From Erythrobacter sp. (lineage in GTDB: Bacteria; Pseudomonadota; Alphaproteobacteria; Sphingomonadales; Sphingomonadaceae): a stretch of DNA of 64,000 bases. Below are positions 17,621 to 26,547 of the stretch, piece after piece. Positions within the stretch are counted from its first letter, which is position 1. Every line of letters starts with the position of its first letter. Under the pieces are notes generated by a model that saw only the letters and a list, made by a program, of their open reading frames with translations, did not search any database and had not been told where the DNA came from. The stretch is from positions 62,001 to 126,000 of the forward strand of contig NZ_JASJAP010000007.1 in assembly GCF_030066995.1 (NCBI RefSeq), read 5' to 3'. A program made the translations under genes and the position numbers.

Positions 17621-19585
17621 TCATGCCCCTTTGAGCGCGGCTTCCAGCCCCGCCACGTGTTCTGCGCCCTCAAGGATTTCCGCCGTGCTTGCCGCGAGCG
17701 TTTCGCCGATTGGCTCGCTGCGCCCGCCAAGCGTCGAGGCGAGGAAATTCTCGGTGATCGCGCTATCCGCGATCGAGTTGACGGGGCGGGCAAAGCCGTG
17801 GCCTTCGTCGGGAAACAGGACATAGGTCACCGGGATACCGGCCTTCGTCATCGCACCTACGATCTGGTCGCTTTCCGATTGCTTGACGCGCGGATCGTTG
17901 GCGCCTTGCAGGATCAGAAGCGGCTTGGTGATCTGGTCGGCCTTGTAAAGCGGGCTCGCAGCCTTGAGCGCGGCGAGGCCCTCGGGCGTCGAGGGGTCGC
18001 CCATGCGCTCGTGAAAGGTCTTTACCAGCGGCGCCCAGTAGGGCGGGATCGTCGCAAGCAGGGTCTCAAGATTTGACGGGCCGACGATGTCGACCCCGCA
18101 CGCAAAGACTTCGGGCGTGAAGGTCAGCCCGGCCAGCGTCGCGTAGCCGCCGTAGGAGCCGCCCATGATCGCGACCGTGTCCTTGGCCGTGACGCCCTCG
18201 GCCACGGCCCATTCGACCGCGTCGATAAGGTCGTCGTGCATGGCCAGGCCCCATTGCTTGTTGGCGGCGTTGAGGAAACTTTTGCCAAAGCCGGTCGAGC
18301 CGCGAAAGTTGACCTGCAGCACCGCGTAGCCGCGATTGGCGAGCCACTGGACATGGCTGGAAAAGCCGTAGGCATCGCGCGCCCAGGGTCCCCCGTGGAC
18401 GAGCAGAACCATCGGCACTGGCGTCGCCGGACGCCCTGTGGCTTCGGGGTCCGAGCCGGGCGGCAACGTCAGGTAGGACGGCAGGGTGAGCCCGTCGCGC
18501 GCATCGATTTCGATCGGGTGCATCGGCTGGAGCGGCGCGCCTTCGAGTTCGGGGCGTGTGACGTAAAACGGCGTCAAAGTCTCCGCTTCGCGATCGTAGA
18601 TGAAGGTCTGCGCCGGCGTGGTAACGGGGTCGTTCGCGACGATCCAGGTGCGATCGTCATAGGTGCGGCTGGTGATCGCGAACTCACCGTCAAGCCGCTC
18701 GCCTAGCCAGTCGAGCGCGGCTTTGATGTCCGGATCGATCGCGGTCCATTGTGTCTTGAGGTAATTCACCGAGTAGGCCAGCACCTCGCCGGTCTGCTTG
18801 TGGCTGAGTGTGCCGGAGATGTCCGCCTTGTCATGCTCGGCGATCAGCGTGCGCTGTCCGGTGGCGGTGTCCTGCGCGAAGAGCGCGCCGGTGTCGCGGC
18901 CGCGGCTGTCGAGCCAGTACAGAATCGAGCCATCGGTCGTATAGCCGGCGGGCGAAGTGGTGAGCGAATCCTCCATCGCGGTCGTTTCGAACGGGTCGGC
19001 CTCCACCACATTGTCAACGATGCGGAAATAGTCGGTTCCTCCCGCCTCGTTCTGCGCCATCGCCATGCGCAGCGTCAGCGAGTCATCGGCCATGAAACCG
19101 GCATAGGCGTTGTTTTCGTAGACCAGCTCTAGCGCGCCGGTGGCGAGGTTCAGGCGGTGGACGTCGTGGAATTGCGGGTCCCGATTGTTGAGGCCGATGA
19201 GAAGCGCATCGCGGATCGTCTCGGACGATCCCACAATATCGACGCGGGTGTTCTCGAACGGGGTGAGGGTGGTCTCGTCTCCGCTTGCGACGTTGACCGC
19301 GTAAAGCAGGAAGTTCTCATCCCCGCCCTTGTCCTGAATGTAGAGCACCGCGCTGGAATCGGGCGCCCAGAACTGACTGCGGATGGGACGCTCGGTCGAT
19401 CTGGTGATGGGCTTGGCTGCCGCCTGATCATCGCGCGGGGCGAGCCAGATGTTGAGCACACCATCGAGCGGCGCGAGCCAGCTTAACCATTTCCCATCCG
19501 GCGAAAGCCGTCCGGCGGCTCTGGTCGGGTTCCCGAACAGATGTTCGCGAGGGATAAGGGCAAAGGCGTCGAGGCTGGCGGTCAT
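17621..19585 (-). CDS. S9 family peptidase (prolyl oligopeptidase-like)
   Basis: A 654-residue serine peptidase. Residues 1 to about 400 form a beta-propeller lid (SPDGKWLSWLAP, WAPDSSAVLYIQDKGGDENF), followed by an alpha/beta-hydrolase domain with LLVHGGPWARD, nucleophile Ser477 in GGSYGGYA, Asp in QGANDPRVKQSESD and His in PDEGHGF. This is the acylaminoacyl-peptidase/DPP-like subgroup that cleaves small peptides. No signal peptide is seen, so it is probably cytosolic. It is monocistronic, with 35 bases between it and the convergent edge of the glycosylase gene region. Confidence 0.93.
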   Translation of the reverse strand: MTASLDAFALIPREHLFGNPTRAAGRLSPDGKWLSWLAPLDGVLNIWLAPRDDQAAAKPITRSTERPIRSQFWAPDSSAVLYIQDKGGDENFLLYAVNVASGDETTLTPFENTRVDIVGSSETIRDALLIGLNNRDPQFHDVHRLNLATGALELVYENNAYAGFMADDSLTLRMAMAQNEAGGTDYFRIVDNVVEADPFETTAMEDSLTTSPAGYTTDGSILYWLDSRGRDTGALFAQDTATGQRTLIAEHDKADISGTLSHKQTGEVLAYSVNYLKTQWTAIDPDIKAALDWLGERLDGEFAITSRTYDDRTWIVANDPVTTPAQTFIYDREAETLTPFYVTRPELEGAPLQPMHPIEIDARDGLTLPSYLTLPPGSDPEATGRPATPVPMVLLVHGGPWARDAYGFSSHVQWLANRGYAVLQVNFRGSTGFGKSFLNAANKQWGLAMHDDLIDAVEWAVAEGVTAKDTVAIMGGSYGGYATLAGLTFTPEVFACGVDIVGPSNLETLLATIPPYWAPLVKTFHERMGDPSTPEGLAALKAASPLYKADQITKPLLILQGANDPRVKQSESDQIVGAMTKAGIPVTYVLFPDEGHGFARPVNSIADSAITENFLASTLGGRSEPIGETLAASTAEILEGAEHVAGLEAALKGA

Positions 19586-19650
19586 GGTGTCTCCCGGTGT
19601 GTTCGCCGGACAGCTAGGGAGTGGCGGGTGTTATGCCAACACCGAAAGGT

Positions 19651-20268
19651 TCAGAGCGCCGGATTTGCGTAATAATGCCAGGTAAAAATCGCCATCGGCC
19701 CGCGATGGGGAGACCATTGTTCGCCCAGCGCGCGGGTTTCTTTCTCTCCGGGACGTTCTTCAAGCTCGAGGAGGCGTTTGATCCCCTCTTGCACGGCCAG
19801 ATCTCCGGCGGGCCATATGTCAGCGCGCCCTTCAGCGAACAGCAAGTAGATTTCGGCGGACCAGCGCCCGATCCCCTTGATCCGGGTAAGTTGGGCGATG
19901 GCGTCGTCGTCGTCCTGGGGCATCGCGTCGAAATCGACCACGCCCGCTTCTACCAGCTCGCAAAGACTGCGCGCATAGCCCTGCTTCTGGCGCGAAAGGC
20001 CGCACGCGCGCAGCGTGTCAAAATCGCGGGCGAGCAGGTCTGTTGTGGTGAAGTCCGCCCCCAATTCCGTTTCCAGCTTGTTCCACATCGAGCTGGCCGC
20101 GGCGACCGACACCTGTTGGCCCACGATCGTGCGCAAAAGGGTCTTGTAGCCGCGATCGCGAAGGCGCGCTTGGGGATAGCCCACCCGTTCCAATTGCTCG
20201 GCCACCCGCGCATCGTTTTGCGCCAGCGCGTCAAGCCCTTCCTTTATTCGCTCTGCGGTCAACCCCAT
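19651..20268 (-). CDS. DNA-3-methyladenine glycosylase II (AlkA-like)
   Basis: A 205-residue HhH-GPD base-excision enzyme removing alkylated purines. The helix-hairpin-helix LTRIKGIGRWSAE lies at residues 127-139 and the catalytic aspartate is Asp156 in PAGDLAVQ. TIVGQQVSVAAA is the typical early motif. It is the short form without the N-terminal AlkA domain. The ATG at 20268 follows GGTGAG; the longer frame to 20370 would run into the promoter of the divergent ferredoxin gene and is rejected. Confidence 0.9.
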   Translation of the reverse strand: MGLTAERIKEGLDALAQNDARVAEQLERVGYPQARLRDRGYKTLLRTIVGQQVSVAAASSMWNKLETELGADFTTTDLLARDFDTLRACGLSRQKQGYARSLCELVEAGVVDFDAMPQDDDDAIAQLTRIKGIGRWSAEIYLLFAEGRADIWPAGDLAVQEGIKRLLELEERPGEKETRALGEQWSPHRGPMAIFTWHYYANPAL

Positions 20269-20372
20269 CTCAATCTCACCGTTGCCACTGGCCACGGAAC
20301 CTCCTAGCAGCCACGAGGTTTGACCGATAGCGCGCACCTTGCGCTGTATTAAGAGCAAAGGATGTAACACCC

Positions 20373-20690
20373 ATGCCCAAGCTGACCGTCACCAACCGCG
20401 CTGGTGAAACGAGCGAAATCGACGTCGAAGACGGCCTCACCGTGATGGAAGCGATCCGCGATAACGGGTTTGATGAACTGCTCGCGCTGTGCGGCGGGTG
20501 CTGCTCTTGCGCGACCTGCCATATCTATGTCGAAGACACCGCAGGTGGCACACTCTCGAATATGAGCGAAGACGAAGACGACCTGCTGGAATCCTCCGAT
20601 CACCGCAAGGACAATTCGCGCCTTTCCTGCCAGGTTCCCTTCTCCGCCGAGCTTGACGGATTGAAGGTGACTATTGCGCCTGAAGATTAA
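20373..20690 (+). CDS. 2Fe-2S ferredoxin, adrenodoxin type
   Basis: A 105-residue [2Fe-2S] ferredoxin. Cluster ligands fit C-x5-C-x2-C in CGGCCSCATC (Cys40, Cys46, Cys49) plus Cys86 in RLSCQ; Cys43 and Cys44 are extra. This putidaredoxin/adrenodoxin form usually shuttles electrons from a ferredoxin reductase to cytochrome P450s or serves Fe-S assembly. No partner gene is adjacent. The cysteine synthase gene follows at 20733. Confidence 0.94.
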   Translation: MPKLTVTNRAGETSEIDVEDGLTVMEAIRDNGFDELLALCGGCCSCATCHIYVEDTAGGTLSNMSEDEDDLLESSDHRKDNSRLSCQVPFSAELDGLKVTIAPED

Positions 20691-20732
20691 AGTTGATTGC
20701 GGCGCGCGTGGGCAGGGATTACCCGCTCGGGC

Positions 20733-21755
20733 ATGAACATCACAAAGCCTATTGGCGACACGCTCGCCCTTATCGGTAACACCCCGCTCGTTCGTCTCTC
20801 CGGGCCCAGCGAGGTGGCGGGCTGCGACATCTGGGGTAAGTGCGAATTCGCCAATCCGGGCGCATCGGTAAAGGACCGCGCCGCGCTCTACATGATCCGC
20901 GACGCCGAAACGCGCGGCGAACTCAAGCCCGGCGGCACCGTTATCGAAGGCACGGCTGGCAACACAGGTATCGGGATCGCTCTGGTCGCCAACGCGCTTG
21001 GCTACAAGACGGTTATCGTCATGCCTGACAACCAGTCCAAGGAAAAGATGGACACGCTGCGGGCCCTGGGCGCCGAGCTTGTCCTTGTCCCGCCGACCAA
21101 ATACGCCGATCCTGCGCATTTCCAGCACGTCTCGCGCCGCATGGCACAGGAGACCGAAGGCGCGATCTGGGCCGGGCAGTTCGACAACGTCGCCAATCGC
21201 CGCGCGCATATCGAAGGCACTGCGCCTGAATTGTGGGAGCAGACCGAAGGCCGGATAGACGGCTTCACGTGCGCGGCGGGCACGGGCGGGACGATTGCGG
21301 GCGTCGGGCTGGGCCTTAAGCAAAGAAACCCGGATGTGCGCATCGCGCTGACCGATCCGCACGGCGCGGCGCTCTACAATTACTACGCGCATGGGGAACT
21401 CAAATCCGAAGGTTCGTCGGTGGCCGAGGGCATCGGGCAGGGCCGTATCACAGCCAACCTTGAAGGCGCGGTGATCGACACGCAATTCCGCATCTCCGAC
21501 GAGGAAGGGCTTGTGTGGGTGCGCCGCCTCCTGCGCGAAGAGGGGCTGTGCCTTGGCCTGTCGTCGGGTATCAACGTGGCCGGCGCGATTGAGCTGGGCA
21601 AGCAACTGGTCGCGCAGGGGCGCGAAAAGCCCCAAGTGGCGACCATTCTGTGCGACACCGGCTTTCGCTACCTCTCCACGCTCTACAACGCTGAGTGGTT
21701 GAAGGCGAAAGGTCTGCCGGTGTTTGACTGGCTGGAAAGCCCCCGCGAGGGCTGA
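20733..21755 (+). CDS. cysK: Cysteine synthase (O-acetylserine sulfhydrylase)
   Basis: A 340-residue PLP enzyme combining O-acetylserine with sulfide. The PLP lysine is Lys47 in ASVKDRAA, the substrate loop is EGTAGNTGIG, and the phosphate-binding loop is AAGTGGTIAG. It is slightly longer than E. coli CysK and has a C-terminal tail KAKGLPVFDWL. It could also be a cystathionine beta-synthase-like paralogue, but no CBS or heme domain is present. It starts at the ATG at 20733. It links to the sulfide-producing operon at 53980-58085 only through metabolism. Confidence 0.9.
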   Translation: MNITKPIGDTLALIGNTPLVRLSGPSEVAGCDIWGKCEFANPGASVKDRAALYMIRDAETRGELKPGGTVIEGTAGNTGIGIALVANALGYKTVIVMPDNQSKEKMDTLRALGAELVLVPPTKYADPAHFQHVSRRMAQETEGAIWAGQFDNVANRRAHIEGTAPELWEQTEGRIDGFTCAAGTGGTIAGVGLGLKQRNPDVRIALTDPHGAALYNYYAHGELKSEGSSVAEGIGQGRITANLEGAVIDTQFRISDEEGLVWVRRLLREEGLCLGLSSGINVAGAIELGKQLVAQGREKPQVATILCDTGFRYLSTLYNAEWLKAKGLPVFDWLESPREG

Positions 21756-21771
21756 TAGGGTTCGCAGCGCC

Positions 21772-22233
21772 ATGGCAGCGCGCAATTTTCTCGAACGGCT
21801 GGGAAACTCGGTGTCTCCACTTCGGGTCGCTGACGGGGATGAAGCGCCCGAGAACGCGCCTTTGGGTGGCACGCGCGCCGAGGCGACCCAGCGACTGCAA
21901 GTGGGCCTCACCGGCTTGTGCGCGATGATCCTTGTCATCGGGATCGCCAGTATCCTTGGTGGACAGGCCGATATCGCCGAAGAAGCTGCGGTGCCGGACG
22001 CTGCGCCGACAACCGAGCCCAGCGCTACGCCCGCGCAGCGTGATCCGCTTGCAGATGCGGGGGTTGTGCCGGACATTCCTGCACAGCCCGAAGCGATCGG
22101 AACCGATGCGGAGAAGCCGGACGACGCAATTCTGACCGACGAGGATGGTGCAGTCACAGTGCCAGACACCCCTCCGTCCGACCTGCAGGACGATGCCAGG
22201 GGCACAGACGAGCTGCAGAATGACCTTCGGTGA
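21772..22233 (+). CDS. Single-TM hypothetical protein
   Basis: A 153-residue protein of unknown function. Residues 1-42 are polar and cytoplasmic, one membrane segment follows (VGLTGLCAMILVIGIASIL, about 44-62), and about 90 residues of acidic, Pro/Ala-rich low-complexity sequence extend to the periplasm. It starts at the ATG 16 bases after the cysK stop, so it is likely co-transcribed with cysK. No domain is recognised. Its place just before the dcw cluster may be coincidence. Confidence 0.7.
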   Translation: MAARNFLERLGNSVSPLRVADGDEAPENAPLGGTRAEATQRLQVGLTGLCAMILVIGIASILGGQADIAEEAAVPDAAPTTEPSATPAQRDPLADAGVVPDIPAQPEAIGTDAEKPDDAILTDEDGAVTVPDTPPSDLQDDARGTDELQNDLR

Positions 22234-22665
22234 GGAGTTGGATGCCCGCATGCTCTGGGGATTTTGCGGGATTGGCTCGGTCTATTGCGGGTGGGTGCGA
22301 CTCCAAGGATGGGACGGTAGGGGATTCGCAGGCAAAATCCGGGCATTCGTGGTGCGACTTAGGGAAATCCCGAGGTCGAATGCCAACAGACGGCGCCTCG
22401 GACATGACTAAAGTCTAAAGAAAAGAGTGAGTTACAGATACTTCCCCTAAAATCCCTAATTTCACCCTAGAATCCCCAATCATTCCCGGATAATACCGGG
22501 TTCCATCAAACACGTCGCTTGTTTCTCGCGCCATGCCCTCGATTGGCGCGCCGCTCGCGCTCACGCGCGGGTCGGCACGGGGAGGGCTGCGCCCGAAGCC
22601 GACCGGTTTGAGGATGGGATCGGTCATCGGGACCGGTCTGGCAAGGGTGAAGGGGAGTGGCCGCT
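22234..22665. promoter_or_regulatory. dcw promoter region with phased MraZ boxes
   Basis: This 432-base gap has no supported gene. At 22443-22487 five C-triplets recur every 10 bases (45, 55, 65, 75, 85 in the last two digits): CCC, CCT, CCC, CCC, CCC with A/T-rich spacers. On the other strand they read GGG repeats, as in known MraZ operators (TGGG-type boxes at 10-base steps). Upstream lies an 8-bp inverted repeat GGCATTCG/CGAATGCC (22342-22349, 22377-22384) with GGGAAATCCC inside its loop. The repeats are clear; MraZ binding is inferred from the family. Confidence 0.7.
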
Positions 22666-23181
22666 GTGTCGGCGTTTGGAGGATATTCTGGACAGGCCTA
22701 TTCGCCCGCGGGCGATAAGGGTCGCTTTGTCCTGCCTCCGGACTTTCGCAACGGCATCAAGTTGGCAAGCGGTGGGCAGAAGACCCTGTGCCTTGCGCGC
22801 CATCACAAATGGAAAGAGGGCTGGAAGTGCCTCATCGGCTTTGGCGTCAATTATGAGGCCGAGCTCGAAAACCTTCTGGCGCATGAGGAAGACATGGCGG
22901 CGCGCACGGGCGAACCCTTCGACCGCGATCGACGCCGGATGAGCCTCTACAGCTATCGCAAGCTGCCCTTCGATGACAGCGGTCGCTTCGTCATGCCCGA
23001 AGCGCTGCGCAAGCGCGCCGGGATCGAAGCCGGCATCTACCTCAATGGAATGGGGACATATTTTACGCTTTGGGCGCCGGAAACGCTCGAAAAGCTGGGT
23101 GAGGATTTCGAAGACATCCTGATGGACTGCGAAGACGCCATGGCCGAGGCCGAGGCGAAATCGCGCAAGCGGGGTGGGTGA
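22666..23181 (+). CDS. mraZ: Transcriptional regulator / division protein MraZ
   Basis: A 171-residue protein with two SpoVT/AbrB-like swapped-hairpin domains. The first begins at [14 protein letters not shown] and the second at [18 protein letters not shown]. MraZ binds phased repeats before its own gene and represses the dcw operon. I choose GTG at 22666, nine bases from AGGGGA (22651-22656); GTG 22657 lies directly on that site. It is first in the cluster and overlaps rsmH by one base. Confidence 0.93.
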   Translation: MSAFGGYSGQAYSPAGDKGRFVLPPDFRNGIKLASGGQKTLCLARHHKWKEGWKCLIGFGVNYEAELENLLAHEEDMAARTGEPFDRDRRRMSLYSYRKLPFDDSGRFVMPEALRKRAGIEAGIYLNGMGTYFTLWAPETLEKLGEDFEDILMDCEDAMAEAEAKSRKRGG

Positions 23182-24137
23182 TGGTCGGCAAGGCTCTTCA
23201 CACATCGGTCCTGATTGACGAAGTGGTCGCGGCGGTTGAGCCCGCGCCGGGCAAGGTCATGGTCGATGCGACCTATGGCTGGGGCGGCTACAGCGCCGCG
23301 CTGCTCAAGCGCGGCGCGCGGGTCTACGGGTTTGACCGCGATCCCTACGCAATCGAAAACGGCGCGGCCGACGTTGCGCGCTGGGGCGGTCTGCTCAGCC
23401 TGCATCCACACCGTTTCTCCGCAATGCGCGAAGAGATGACGCGTCTCGGCGTGCCGCAGGTCGATGCCGTGGTGATGGATATCGGCGTCTCATCCATGCA
23501 GCTCGATCAGGGTGAACGCGGCTTTTCGTTCCAGCAGGATGGCCCGCTCGATATGCGCATGAGCCAGTCGGGCGAAAGCGCGGCCGACTTCCTCAACACC
23601 GCGGACGAAGCCGCGATCGCCGACGTACTCTACCAGTATGGCGAAGAGCGTCAGTCGCGCCGGGTGGCCCGCGCCATCGTCGCGGCGCGCCCGCTGGAGA
23701 CGACCGGCGATCTGGCGCGTGTGGTGCGCCGCGCGCTTGGCCACCGCCCGCATGACAAGAAGGACCCCGCCACGCGCAGCTTTCAGGCCGTGCGCATCCA
23801 TGTGAACGATGAGTTGGGAGAGCTCACCGCCGGGCTCGCCGCCGCCGAAGCGCTGCTGCGCGAGGGCGGTGTGCTGGCGGTCGTCTCGTTCCACAGCCTT
23901 GAGGATCGCATTGTCAAACGCTTCCTGCGCCAGGCATCGGGCGCGGGCCGCGCGGTCTCGCGTCACCTGCCCGGAGAGATTCCCGCTCCGCCGCCGACAT
24001 TCACCCGCCTTTCCAGGGCGATCCACCCCAGCGAAGCGGAGATTGAGCGCAACCCGCGTGCGCGCTCTTCGGTCCTTCGCCACGCGGTTCGCACCAACGC
24101 CCCTGCCCGACAGACTGCCGAAAGGATGACGCCATGA
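23181..24137 (+). CDS. rsmH: 16S rRNA (cytosine1402-N4)-methyltransferase
   Basis: A 318-residue SAM-dependent enzyme methylating C1402 in the ribosomal P site. The start [18 protein letters not shown]-site [29 protein letters not shown][16 protein letters not shown] and the late [16 protein letters not shown] are all family hallmarks. The mraZ stop and the rsmH ATG share one base (TGATG). A GTG three bases earlier is also possible. Confidence 0.96.
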   Translation: MVGKALHTSVLIDEVVAAVEPAPGKVMVDATYGWGGYSAALLKRGARVYGFDRDPYAIENGAADVARWGGLLSLHPHRFSAMREEMTRLGVPQVDAVVMDIGVSSMQLDQGERGFSFQQDGPLDMRMSQSGESAADFLNTADEAAIADVLYQYGEERQSRRVARAIVAARPLETTGDLARVVRRALGHRPHDKKDPATRSFQAVRIHVNDELGELTAGLAAAEALLREGGVLAVVSFHSLEDRIVKRFLRQASGAGRAVSRHLPGEIPAPPPTFTRLSRAIHPSEAEIERNPRARSSVLRHAVRTNAPARQTAERMTP

Positions 24138-24685
24138 TGATGACCACTTCGCGCCTGCGCCAGATCGGATGGAGCGTTGTGCTGGGCGTGTGCATCGCCG
24201 CGTTTGCGGTGCTCAGCCTGACCGTGCATGCGGTGCGCAACGAGGTTCTGCTGGCCGATATCGACATCGTCAGGCTTGAGATCCGCAAGCAGCGCCTCGA
24301 AACCGAGTTTCAGGCGCGCGCGAGCCAGCATCAGCTCGCGCGCTGGAACCGGGTGGACCTGGGATTTGGCGCACCGCGCGCGGACCAGTATCTTGAAGGG
24401 CGTCAACAGCTCGCCGCGCTCGGGCAGCCGCGCGGACCAGGTGCGCCCTCGCCGATCCGGGTCGCGCGCGCCGATCCGGGGAGCGCGCCGTCCGCCTCCG
24501 CCCGCGACATGGTCTCGCCCGTCTCCGGACGACCGGTTACGCTCGCCTCGGCGCAGGCGCCCGATGACGCGGGCACGCTGTTTACCGAAGCCTTCGGGGA
24601 TTTTCTGATCGAAGCCTCGCCCATTCGCCCGGCCAAGGCGCAGACCTCGGCGACCGCCAGCCTGACCGGCGAGGTCGCTGAATGA
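24134..24685 (+). CDS. ftsL: Cell division protein FtsL-like
   Basis: A 183-residue bitopic protein. It has a short N-terminus, one membrane segment at about 12-32 ([18 protein letters not shown]), then a leucine/charged coiled-coil stretch ([17 protein letters not shown]) and an alpha-proteobacterial Pro/Ala-rich tail that is longer than in E. coli FtsL (121 residues). It bridges FtsQ/FtsB to the FtsWI synthase. Assignment rests on topology and position between rsmH and ftsI, since FtsL diverges strongly in sequence. Overlaps both neighbours by 4 bases. Confidence 0.85.
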   Translation: MMMTTSRLRQIGWSVVLGVCIAAFAVLSLTVHAVRNEVLLADIDIVRLEIRKQRLETEFQARASQHQLARWNRVDLGFGAPRADQYLEGRQQLAALGQPRGPGAPSPIRVARADPGSAPSASARDMVSPVSGRPVTLASAQAPDDAGTLFTEAFGDFLIEASPIRPAKAQTSATASLTGEVAE

Positions 24686-26547
24686 CGCCAGGCGCACGCG
24701 CCCTCGGTTCGCGTCAGGGCAACCTGTTTGACGCGGTGCCCGAGCTGCTTGGCGAAGCCGGGCGATCGCGCGCGTCCGAACCTACCGCCCCCGCCGTCCC
24801 TACGCGTGAGCAAGACGGCCAGGGCGACCGTGAGGTGCGCGGTTTCACGACGCCGGAATCGCCTCAGTCCGTCCGGGCGAGGCTTCTCAACAACGCCAGA
24901 CAAAGGGTGCTGTTGCTGGCGCTCGCCTTCATCGCTCTGGCGCTGGTGGCGCTGGTGCAGATCGTGTGGCTTGGCCTTGACGGTGCTGGCCCCTCGAAGC
25001 GGCTTGGCGCGGGCTCGCTCAAACCGGCGCGTGCACAGATCACCGATCGCAACGGAGCGCCGCTCGCGGGCGCGTTTCCGACCTATTCGCTCTATTTCTA
25101 CCCCGAGGCGATGAGCGAGAGCGGCGGGAGCCCGCTTGTGCGTTCTCCGGCCGATCTGGCGCGCGAATTGAAGTCGATCTTTCCCGACATGGACGAAGCG
25201 ACGGTCGAGGCGCAGCTCGCGTCGGGCAAAGGCGGACATCTGCGCGAGCGCATCCTGCCCGAGGAAGCCAACGCGGTCTTTGCGCTGGGCGAGGTCGCGC
25301 TGCAATCGCCCGTGCGTCTGGTGCGCCATTATCCGCAAGGCCGCCTTGGCGCGCACGTTATCGGACGGGTCTCGGACGACGGTGATACGCAATACGGCCA
25401 GTTCGGCATTGAGGCGACGCAAAACGAGCGCCTGTCGGACCCCGATTTGCGCGCTGAGCCGCTCGAACTCTCGATCGATGTGCGGGTGCAAGGCGCTCTC
25501 GAGGACGAAATGGGCCGGGGCATGAGACTCGCGAACGCGGACGGCGCGGCGGGCGTGGTGCTCGACGTTGACACGGGCGAAGTCATCGCGATGGCCTCGT
25601 TCCCCGATTTCAACCCCAACCGGCTCGACCAGCAGGACGTGCCCAACACGCGCAACCGCGTGACCTTTGCGACCTATGAGCTCGGATCGGTGTTCAAACC
25701 GCTGACCGTGGCCGCCGCGATTGACGCTGGAGTTGTGCGCGACCTGACGCGCAGCTGGGACGCAAGCCCGATCAAGGCAGGCGGTCGCACGTTCAAGGAT
25801 TACGAGGAGAAGGGCAAAAGCCTGACGATACCCGAAGCGCTGGCCTATTCGTCCAACACCGTCACCATGCGCGTTGCCGAGAAGCTTGGCCCGGAACGCT
25901 TGCGCGGCGTCTGGCTTGATCTGGGTATGAACCGCCCGGTCGATATCGAGCTTGTGAACGTGGGCAAGCCCATCTGGCCCAAGGGCAAATGGTCGGCGCT
26001 CAAGACCAAGGTTGCTGCCTATGGCCACGGCTTCAACGTGACCCCGCTCCATCTTGCGAATGCCTACGCCGCGATGGTCAATGGCGGGATTTTCCGGCCC
26101 GCGACGCTGCTGAAAGCCGAGCCGGGCGTGAGCGAGAAAGGCACCCGCGTCTTCAAGGCCTCTACCTCACAGAAGATGCGTCAGCTCTTGCGTCTCATCG
26201 CCAAGCACGGGACGGGCCGCAACGCCAACGCGGCAGCGACGGGTTTCCGCGTCGGCGGCAAGACGGGATCGGCGGAAAAGCTTGTGGACGGGCGCTATTC
26301 CAAGACCCGCATTGTCAGCACCTTCGCCGCTGCCTTTCCGATGGACCGCCCCCGCTATGTGGTGGTGGTCGCGCTCGATGAGCCCAAGATCACCTACGCA
26401 ACGCCGGCGCGCACGGCCTATTGGAATGCAGCCCCGATTGTCGGCAACCTGATCCGCCGCGCCGGGCCGATGCTGGACGTGCGCCCGCACAACACGCGCG
26501 ATGTCGACGTCAGCGATCTGGAACACCTTTTGAAGGATCGTTCATGA
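24682..26547 (+). CDS. ftsI: Septal peptidoglycan transpeptidase FtsI (PBP3)
   Basis: A 621-residue class B penicillin-binding protein. The membrane anchor is at about 77-99 after a 75-residue cytoplasmic tail that is longer than usual. The pedestal domain starts at RAQITDRNGAPLA. The transpeptidase motifs are complete: nucleophile Ser336 in SVFK, SSN at 390-392 and KTG at 527-529. It crosslinks septal peptidoglycan with FtsW. It overlaps ftsL and murE by 4 bases each. Confidence 0.96.
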   Translation: MTPGARALGSRQGNLFDAVPELLGEAGRSRASEPTAPAVPTREQDGQGDREVRGFTTPESPQSVRARLLNNARQRVLLLALAFIALALVALVQIVWLGLDGAGPSKRLGAGSLKPARAQITDRNGAPLAGAFPTYSLYFYPEAMSESGGSPLVRSPADLARELKSIFPDMDEATVEAQLASGKGGHLRERILPEEANAVFALGEVALQSPVRLVRHYPQGRLGAHVIGRVSDDGDTQYGQFGIEATQNERLSDPDLRAEPLELSIDVRVQGALEDEMGRGMRLANADGAAGVVLDVDTGEVIAMASFPDFNPNRLDQQDVPNTRNRVTFATYELGSVFKPLTVAAAIDAGVVRDLTRSWDASPIKAGGRTFKDYEEKGKSLTIPEALAYSSNTVTMRVAEKLGPERLRGVWLDLGMNRPVDIELVNVGKPIWPKGKWSALKTKVAAYGHGFNVTPLHLANAYAAMVNGGIFRPATLLKAEPGVSEKGTRVFKASTSQKMRQLLRLIAKHGTGRNANAAATGFRVGGKTGSAEKLVDGRYSKTRIVSTFAAAFPMDRPRYVVVVALDEPKITYATPARTAYWNAAPIVGNLIRRAGPMLDVRPHNTRDVDVSDLEHLLKDRS

